Part shown: one piece after another, positions 1-5,784 of the stretch | Layout: every line of letters begins with the position of its first letter | Numbering within the stretch: the first letter of the stretch is position 1 | DNA from: an uncultured Collinsella sp. | GTDB lineage: Bacteria; Actinomycetota; Coriobacteriia; Coriobacteriales; Coriobacteriaceae | Assembly: GCA_900550185.1 (NCBI GenBank) | Contig: URRN01000132.1 | Coordinates: 1 to 5,784, forward strand | Length of the DNA: 5,784 nt | Direction of reading: 5' to 3' | Translations under genes and position numbers: made by a program | The notes under the pieces: model-generated | What the model was told of the DNA's origin: nothing | The model's database searches: none | What the model saw: only the letters and a program-made list of their open reading frames with translations

Positions 1-434
1 GTGTTGGCGCCGGCGCGCAACACCATGCCGTAACCGATGCCCGTAATAATGCCGCCCCACATGGCAGGGAGCATCAGGTCCGCATCCGCCAGAGGTGCTA
101 CAAACGGGGCGAACAGATCGGTAAAGAAGCCCAGCAGCACAAAGCCCGTCGCGGTCTGCACCACGTAGAACATGCCGCCCTCGCGCATAACGACCAACAA
201 CAGCAAGGCGTTCATCACGATCGTCTGAATACCAACGGGAAGCGATAGGCCGCGCGCCGCGCCGACCGCCTGGATAATGGTGGCAAGGCCCGTAACGCCA
301 CCGGCGGCAAGACCGTTGGGAATCAAAAACAAGTCGGTCGCGATGGCGGCCAAGGCACACCCCAACATGATCTGGGGCAGGTCGTGAAAGAAGTTCATCG
401 AAAGAATACGCTTGATGTCCAGACGATATGCCAT
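1..434 (-). CDS. YitT-family (DUF161) integral membrane protein, 3' end outside window
   Basis: The N-terminal 144 codons are present, reading without a stop to the low edge of the window. My translation starts MAYRLDIKRILSMNFFHDLP and has three or more hydrophobic segments (about residues 21-40, 67-84, 95-112 and 120-140). The glycine-rich stretch IPNGLAAGGVTGLATI (residues 38-53) is typical of the YitT/DUF161 family, as is YGMVLRAGAN near the edge. Family members are about 280-300 residues with a membrane domain followed by a cytoplasmic DUF2179 domain, which would lie outside the window. Their function is poorly defined; a transport role is often suggested. The ATG at 434 was chosen because GAGGGAGG lies 4 bases upstream. 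The gene follows prfB on the same strand, but an intrinsic terminator separates them. Family assignment is fairly secure; substrate is unknown. Confidence 0.88.
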   Translation of the reverse strand, partial: MAYRLDIKRILSMNFFHDLPQIMLGCALAAIATDLFLIPNGLAAGGVTGLATIIQAVGAARGLSLPVGIQTIVMNALLLLVVMREGGMFYVVQTATGFVLLGFFTDLFAPFVAPLADADLMLPAMWGGIITGIGYGMVLRAGAN

Positions 435-446
435 GCTGCCTCCCTC

Positions 447-475
447 AAAAAAGCGCACCCAAACGAGTGCGCTTT
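447..475 (-). terminator. Intrinsic terminator after prfB, touching the YitT ribosome binding site
   Basis: Read on the minus strand, AAAGCGCAC (475-467) pairs with GTGCGCTTT (458-450). Two further inner pairs (one G-U) close a GUUU tetraloop, and the RNA then has a run of U reaching 447. The G-U pair would be C-A on the plus strand, and no T-run follows on that side, so the direction is minus. It lies about 90 bases past the prfB stop. The U-run ends directly against the GAGGGAGG of the next gene, so it may also act as an attenuator for that gene. Confidence 0.85.
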
Positions 476-494
476 GAACTTCTTACTGTATTCG

Positions 495-523
495 ATTCTA
501 CCGATTCACCGAGCAAATACCAC
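495..523 (-). promoter_or_regulatory. Weak candidate promoter for the YitT gene
   Basis: On the minus strand TAGAAT (500-495) matches the -10 consensus at 5 of 6 positions. A poor -35 match, GTGGTA (523-518), lies 17 bases upstream. A transcript from here would start near 488 and carry the terminator hairpin at 475-447 in its leader. The alternative is that the YitT gene is expressed only by read-through from secA-prfB. Confidence 0.25.
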
Positions 524-565
524 CCCCTGCGAAGTGTTTGCATCGACCCGGAGCCAACCATGTGC

Positions 566-1713
566 CTAGGCGTCCGAGCCTTCCGCACCGGCGTTGCCGG
601 TAGCCCAACGGTGATAGCCGATCACAAACGGGTCCAGGTCGCCGTCATCGAGGACGGCCTCGACGTTGCTGGTCTCCACACCCGTACGCAGGTCCTTGAC
701 CATCTGGTACGGGTAGAGCACGTAGCTGCGAATCTGGTTGCCAAAACCAATCGTGGTCTTGGGCCCACGGATCTCGTCGAGCGCCTCGGCACGTTTCTCG
801 AGCTCGATCTCGTACAGACGGGCCTTGAGGATCTGCATGCACGCGGCCTTGTTTTGAATCTGGCTGCGCTCGTTTTGGCAGGTAACCACAATGCCGCTGG
901 GAAAATGCGTCACGCGCACAGCGGAGTCGGTGGTGTTGACGCCCTGACCGCCCGGGCCGCTCGCGTGGTACACGTCCACGCGGATGTCGTCGGGGTTGAT
1001 TTCGATGTCGATATCATCGGGCAGTACGGGAATGACCTCGACGCCAGCAAACGTAGTCTGACGGCGCTTCTTATCATCGGTGGGGCTAATACGTACCAGG
1101 CGGTGCACACCGGCCTCGGCACGCAGCATGCCAAAGGCATCCTTGCCCTCGACGGTAAAGGTCGCGCGATCAATGCCGATGACCTCGGCGGCGGGGCAAT
1201 CGTTGATGGTGACCTTCCAGCCGCGGCGCTGGCAGTACTTCATGTACATCTTAAAGAGCATGAAGGTCCAGTCCTGCGCCTCCAGGCCACCCTGTCCGGG
1301 CTTGATGGTCACAATCGCGTCGCCGTGATCGAACTCGCCGGTAAACCAGCTCGAGAGCTCGAGCTCGTCGATGGCGCGGGCCAGGCGCTCCACCGTCGCG
1401 GCAGCCTCCTCGCGCAGCGCGGCGGCATCGGGGTCATCGCCCATCTCGTCGGCAAGCTCCAACGCCGCGCGGGCATCAGATAGCTCACCGCGCGCGGTAT
1501 CCACGGCAGCGATATCCTCCTTGGCGCGGGCAATCTCTTCCATGGTGGCGCGGGCAGCATCGGCGTCATCCCAAAAGCCGGGAGCCATGCTTTTGGCCTC
1601 GAGCTCGGTCACGCGCGTGCGCTTCTCGTCCAAATGGAGATACGACTCGACCTCGCCGAGCCGGTCCGCAAACGCGTCCAGCTCGGCGGGCGTCACCTCT
1701 AAAGCCTCGGCCA

Positions 1714-1714
<1 letters not shown>
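566..1714 (-). CDS. prfB: Peptide chain release factor 2 (RF2)
   Basis: A class I release factor that reads UAA and UGA in the ribosomal A site and triggers peptidyl-tRNA hydrolysis. The 382-residue length is close to the family norm (about 365). An N-terminal helical domain (roughly 1-110) is followed by the decoding and catalytic domains. GPGGQGVN at 253-260 holds the catalytic GGQ (255-257), with Gly where His is common after Gln. The tripeptide at the anticodon-like position is SPT (210-212) in VRISPTDDKKRRQTTF; RF2 normally has SPF. The ATG at 1714 is preferred over an upstream in-frame TTG at 1735: AGGA (1725-1722) sits 7 bases before the ATG, and the ATG overlaps the secA stop as TAATG, indicating translational coupling. 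The gene is one uninterrupted frame, so the UGA-dependent +1 frameshift that autoregulates many prfB genes is absent. It ends in TAG, the codon RF2 does not read. Confidence 0.97.
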
Positions 1715-4521
<2,807 letters not shown>

Positions 4522-4542
4522 GTGGTTTTCCTTTTTGGCCAT

Positions 4543-4567
4543 CGCCCACGCCGTGCAGCTGCGGGCG
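4543..4567 (-). other. Small hairpin in the secA 5' untranslated region
   Basis: On the minus strand CGCCCGC (4567-4561) can pair with GTGGGCG (4549-4543): 7 pairs including one G-U, with an 11-base loop. It ends directly before the poorly supported ATG at 4542 and 10 bases before the ribosome binding site of the preferred start. It could shape secA initiation, but a 7-pair stem in GC-rich DNA may be chance. Confidence 0.3.
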
Positions 4568-4582
4568 AGTTAAACACAGATG

Positions 4583-4588
4583 ATTGTA
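4583..4588 (-). promoter_or_regulatory. Candidate -10 element of the secA promoter
   Basis: TACAAT on the minus strand matches the TATAAT consensus at 5 of 6 positions and is followed by AT-rich sequence, about 60 bases before the secA ATG. No good -35 hexamer is seen at 16-18 bases upstream. secA needs its own promoter because a strong terminator ends rpmE upstream. Confidence 0.45.
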
Positions 4589-4615
4589 CTTTAGCCAAAC
4601 AAGGCGCGGCCTATA

Positions 4616-4631
4616 CGGTCGACCTCGACCG
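4616..4631. promoter_or_regulatory. Perfect dyad upstream of the secA -10 element
   Basis: CGGTCGA and TCGACCG form a perfect 7-base inverted repeat with a 2-base centre. It lies 27 bases upstream of the candidate -10, around -40 to -55 of the inferred start, a place where activators or repressors often bind. No regulator can be named, and a chance palindrome is possible. Confidence 0.3.
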
Positions 4632-4650
4632 CCACGTAATAACTATGACC

Positions 4651-4673
4651 AACCTGCCACAATGGGACAGGTT
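4651..4673. repeat. Intergenic GGGACAGGTT repeat, copy 1
   Basis: Contains TGCCAC (4655-4660), then AAT, then GGGACAGGTT (4664-4673). Copy 2 has the same two blocks separated by a single G. Here AACCTG (4651-4656) and CAGGTT (4668-4673) form an inverted repeat. It looks like a degenerate member of a REP-like family. Confidence 0.55.
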
Positions 4674-4717
4674 TATTTTGGCAAGTTTTATCTGAGCAAA
4701 CGCCGTCTCTCTGCCAT

Positions 4718-4750
4718 TTGGTGCCACGGGGACAGGTTAGCTTGCACCAA
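4718..4750. repeat. Intergenic GGGACAGGTT repeat, copy 2, with inverted ends
   Basis: A core of TGCCACGGGGACAGGTT (4722-4738) is enclosed by a perfect 7-base inverted repeat, TTGGTGC (4718-4724) and GCACCAA (4744-4750). It abuts the U-tract of the rpmE terminator. From memory, sequences containing GTGCCACGGGGACAGGTT recur between genes in Coriobacteriia and other gut bacteria and resemble REP elements moved by Y1-type (RAYT) transposases. No transposase gene is present here. Confidence 0.6.
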
Positions 4751-4793
4751 TAAAAAGAAAAGGGCCGCGCACCCAAATGGATGCACGGCCCTT
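4751..4793 (-). terminator. Intrinsic terminator of rpmE
   Basis: A 15-pair stem on the minus strand: AAGGGCCG starts at 4793 and its partner ends at 4760, closing on a four-base loop (4778-4775). Two positions (4768/4785 and 4772/4781) are G-U wobbles in minus-strand RNA but would be C-A mismatches on the plus strand, which fixes the direction. The stem is followed by TTTTCTTTTTA. It lies 35 bases after the rpmE stop and separates rpmE from secA. Confidence 0.92.
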
Positions 4794-4828
4794 ATGCCAT
4801 GAATGCGAGCGATTCCGCGGCGAGCTAT

Positions 4829-5254
4829 TTACTCAGCAGCCTCGGTGGTCTCGGCCTCGGCAGCGGCCTCCTCGACGGGAGCCTCTGCGGGAGCCTCGGC
4901 GGCCTGCTTGGCAGCCTCCTCGGCAAACTTAGCAGCACGCTTAGCCTTCTCGGCAGCCTTAGCCTCAGCGGCGGCCTTGCGAGCGGCCTCGGCCTCAGCA
5001 GCCTTGGCGGCCTTGGCAGCCTTGGCCTCCTCAGCCTTCTTGAGCTGGGCGGCAGCGGCGCCACCGAACTTGTCGGCGAAGCGCTGGACGCGTCCACCGG
5101 TGTCGACGAACTTCTGCTGGCCGGTGTAGAACGGGTGGCACTCGTTGCAAAGCTCGACCTTCATCTCGGACACGGTAGCGTGCGTTTTGAAGGTGTTGCC
5201 GCAGGAGCACGTTACCGTGCACTCGACATACTGGGGATGGATACCCTGCTTCAT
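4829..5254 (-). CDS. rpmE: Ribosomal protein L31 (zinc-binding, C+ type) with long Ala/Lys/Glu tail
   Basis: A protein of the large ribosomal subunit central protuberance that helps bridge to the small subunit head. Residues 1-64 are a standard L31: MKQGIHPQY at the start, zinc-ligand cysteines at 16, 18, 36 and 39 (CSC and CNEC), and HPFYTGQQKFVDTGGRVQRF at 40-59. The four cysteines mark the zinc-dependent form. Family members are usually 65-85 residues; this one is 141, because residues 65-141 are a tail of almost only Ala, Lys, Glu and Arg. The tail is basic to about residue 116 and acidic in the last 25 or so, and is probably helical. The frame is intact, with no sign of a frameshift. The ATG at 5254 has AAGGAG (5267-5262) 7 bases upstream. 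The gene is monocistronic: own promoter, structured leader and terminator. Confidence 0.95.
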   Translation of the reverse strand: MKQGIHPQYVECTVTCSCGNTFKTHATVSEMKVELCNECHPFYTGQQKFVDTGGRVQRFADKFGGAAAAQLKKAEEAKAAKAAKAAEAEAARKAAAEAKAAEKAKRAAKFAEEAAKQAAEAPAEAPVEEAAAEAETTEAAE

Positions 5255-5333
5255 GGTAGGACTCCTTATTGGTCAGGCGCTGGTTACCGATCAGCGCATA
5301 AGGCGTCTTGGTTTCCGACCAAGACAACAAACT
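5255..5333 (-). promoter_or_regulatory. Structured leader of rpmE (probable L31 autoregulatory leader)
   Basis: Two consecutive hairpins precede the ribosome binding site on the minus strand. Hairpin 1 (5326-5304) has a 7-pair stem (UGUCUUG with CAAGACG, one U-G) and loop GUCGGAAAC. Hairpin 2 (5297-5277) has a 6-pair stem (GCGCUG with CAGCGC) and loop AUCGGUAAC. The stems differ while the loops match at 7 of 9 positions, which suggests a duplicated recognition element. Hairpin 2 ends 9 bases before AAGGAG, so binding there could block initiation. Leaders upstream of L31 genes are known in several phyla; I recall a Coriobacteria family in Rfam but could not check this copy. Confidence 0.6.
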
Positions 5334-5338
5334 CGGCT

Positions 5339-5367
5339 ATGGTACCACGGCGCCGCGTGTCCCACAA
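5339..5367 (-). promoter_or_regulatory. Candidate rpmE promoter
   Basis: On the minus strand TTGTGG (5367-5362) and TACCAT (5344-5339) are separated by exactly 17 bases. The matches to consensus are modest (3 of 6 and 4 of 6). Transcription would start near 5332, just upstream of hairpin 1, giving a leader of about 78 bases that contains both hairpins. This fit supports the call more than the hexamers do. Confidence 0.4.
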
Positions 5368-5447
5368 AAGGTTCACGGTCTTTTCGGAACGACACGAATC
5401 TGACCCATCGAAACACATCTCCACCGTTCCTTCAACTGGGAAAATGC

Positions 5448-5480
5448 CGTCCCCGGGGCCTGAGAAGGGCCCCGGGGACG
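5448..5480. repeat. 13-base-pair GC-rich inverted repeat
   Basis: CGTCCCCGGGGCC (5448-5460) and GGCCCCGGGGACG (5468-5480) are perfectly complementary around a 7-base centre. An outer pair, CCGTTCC (5424-5430) and GGAACGG (5495-5501), surrounds it. On the minus strand the hairpin is followed by GCATTTTCC, a weak U-tract; on the plus strand there is none. It may be a back-up terminator for the gene at 5622, a REP-like element, or a nucleoid-protein site. Confidence 0.55.
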
Positions 5481-5521
5481 TTCGACTGACTGTGGGAACG
5501 GCCTTTCCGCTCAATGTGTTC

Positions 5522-5542
5522 GGCTGAGATCGGAAATCAGCC
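5522..5542. repeat. Short inverted repeat GGCTGA / TCAGCC
   Basis: GGCTGA (5522-5527) and TCAGCC (5537-5542) pair around a 9-base centre, GATCGGAAA. The centre shares TCGGAAA with loop 1 of the rpmE leader, but on the opposite strand. No T-run follows on either side. Function unknown. Confidence 0.3.
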
Positions 5543-5543
5543 A

Positions 5544-5562
5544 AACTGAACTAGGTTCAGTT
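5544..5562. promoter_or_regulatory. Operator-like palindrome
   Basis: AACTGAAC (5544-5551) and GTTCAGTT (5555-5562) form a perfect 8-base inverted repeat around TAG. A 19-base dyad with a 3-base centre looks more like a protein-binding operator than a terminator, but no promoter or gene next to it is obvious. It lies between the terminator at 5572-5606 and the rpmE promoter. Confidence 0.35.
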
Positions 5563-5571
5563 GACATGGTT

Positions 5572-5606
5572 AAAAACGAGGGGCGACGCTTTTGCGTCGC
5601 CCCTCG
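5572..5606 (-). terminator. Intrinsic terminator of the Tyr-rich gene
   Basis: A perfect 13-pair stem, CGAGGGGCGACGC with GCGTCGCCCCTCG, encloses an AAAA loop (minus-strand sense). It is followed on the minus strand by TTTTT (5576-5572). It begins 15 bases after the stop codon at 5624-5622. On the plus strand no T-run follows, so it serves the minus-strand gene. Confidence 0.93.
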
Positions 5607-5621
5607 TCCCGGCCGGTTGCT

Positions 5622-5784
5622 TTAGTTGTACACACGGTAGTTACACTTGAACTGGGTTATGTGTCCATAGTTTGAGCCGTACCAACCCGACGTATAGCTG
5701 ATTGCCTTTGCGCCTAGATAGTCGTAGCCCTTGTTGTAGCGAAGCTGACGGTAGGTCGTGTCGTACTCTGCTACGTAAAACGTG
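5622..5784 (-). CDS. C-terminal 53 residues of an unrecognised Tyr-rich protein, 5' end outside window
   Basis: Reading on the minus strand from the window edge to TAA gives 53 residues, starting TFYVAEYDTTYRQLRYNKGY and ending QFKCNYRVYN. I do not recognise the family. Eleven of the 53 residues are Tyr, with Gly, Asn, Ser and Thr also frequent, one Cys and no long hydrophobic segment, which would suit the C-terminal part of a secreted or surface beta-rich domain. That it is a real gene end is supported by the terminator 15 bases after the stop, by the closed frame up to the window edge, and by the lack of other features. The start, length and any signal peptide cannot be seen. A small bacteriocin-like protein was considered but no defining motif is present. 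Confidence 0.65.
   Translation of the reverse strand, partial: TFYVAEYDTTYRQLRYNKGYDYLGAKAISYTSGWYGSNYGHITQFKCNYRVYN

Noticed and set aside
428..1483. Long plus-strand open frame opposite prfB (351 codons)
   Set aside because: It mirrors the codon bias of the minus-strand gene, which shows every RF2 hallmark. No ribosome binding site or recognisable domain.
4522..4542. Upstream ATG start for secA, adding MAKKENH
   Set aside because: No Shine-Dalgarno sequence before it. Its codons supply the AAGGA for the ATG at 4521. It stays a minor possibility.
4591..4776. Minus-strand 61-codon frame in the rpmE-secA gap
   Set aside because: Starts inside the rpmE terminator stem and runs through both repeats. 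Not a plausible gene and not a SecM-like arrest peptide.
5255..5338. Zur operator before rpmE, as seen for zinc-regulated L31 paralogues
   Set aside because: No Zur-like AT-rich palindrome. The gene encodes the zinc-binding form, and the dyads act better as RNA hairpins.
4781..5527. Plus-strand frame with a Leu/Ser/Gly-rich repeat-like protein opposite rpmE
   Set aside because: The apparent repeats are the antisense of the Ala/Lys/Glu tail of L31. The frame also runs through the rpmE leader and promoter.
5284..5544. Minus-strand 86-codon frame upstream of rpmE
   Set aside because: Covers the inverted repeats and the rpmE promoter and leader, has no ribosome binding site and no family resemblance.

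Overview
The window looks like chromosomal DNA of a Coriobacteriia actinobacterium, most likely Collinsella or a close relative. Evidence: moderately high GC coding sequence, the style of the SecA and RF2 proteins, an L31 with a long Ala/Lys/Glu tail, and intergenic copies of a GGGACAGGTT repeat that I remember from Coriobacteriia. The genus is an inference. No database was searched.

Every supportable gene lies on the minus strand, so transcription runs from high to low coordinates. In that order: (1) the C-terminal 53 codons of an unrecognised Tyr-rich protein (5784-5622), closed by a strong intrinsic terminator; (2) a 367-base gene-free stretch (5255-5621) holding several perfect dyads, then the promoter and structured leader of rpmE; (3) rpmE (ribosomal protein L31), with its own terminator; (4) a 307-base gap (4522-4828) with two repeat copies, an operator-like dyad and a candidate secA promoter; (5) secA, whose stop overlaps the start of (6) prfB (release factor 2) in TAATG; (7) a short gap with an intrinsic terminator that touches the ribosome binding site of (8) a YitT-family membrane protein, which runs off the low end of the window.

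The genes are mostly housekeeping: ribosome structure (L31), protein export (SecA) and translation termination (RF2). secA and prfB form a translationally coupled pair. The interest lies in the control regions and in details of the proteins. The rpmE leader has two successive hairpins with different stems but nearly the same loop (UCGGAAAC and UCGGUAAC), which fits a ribosomal-protein autoregulatory leader. RF2 has Ser-Pro-Thr where the stop-codon-reading tripeptide is normally Ser-Pro-Phe, and its gene lacks the usual programmed frameshift. The YitT gene can only be expressed by transcripts that pass through a terminator hairpin, an attenuator-like layout. I found no mobile-element genes, CRISPR array, tRNA or rRNA, and no new multi-gene system.
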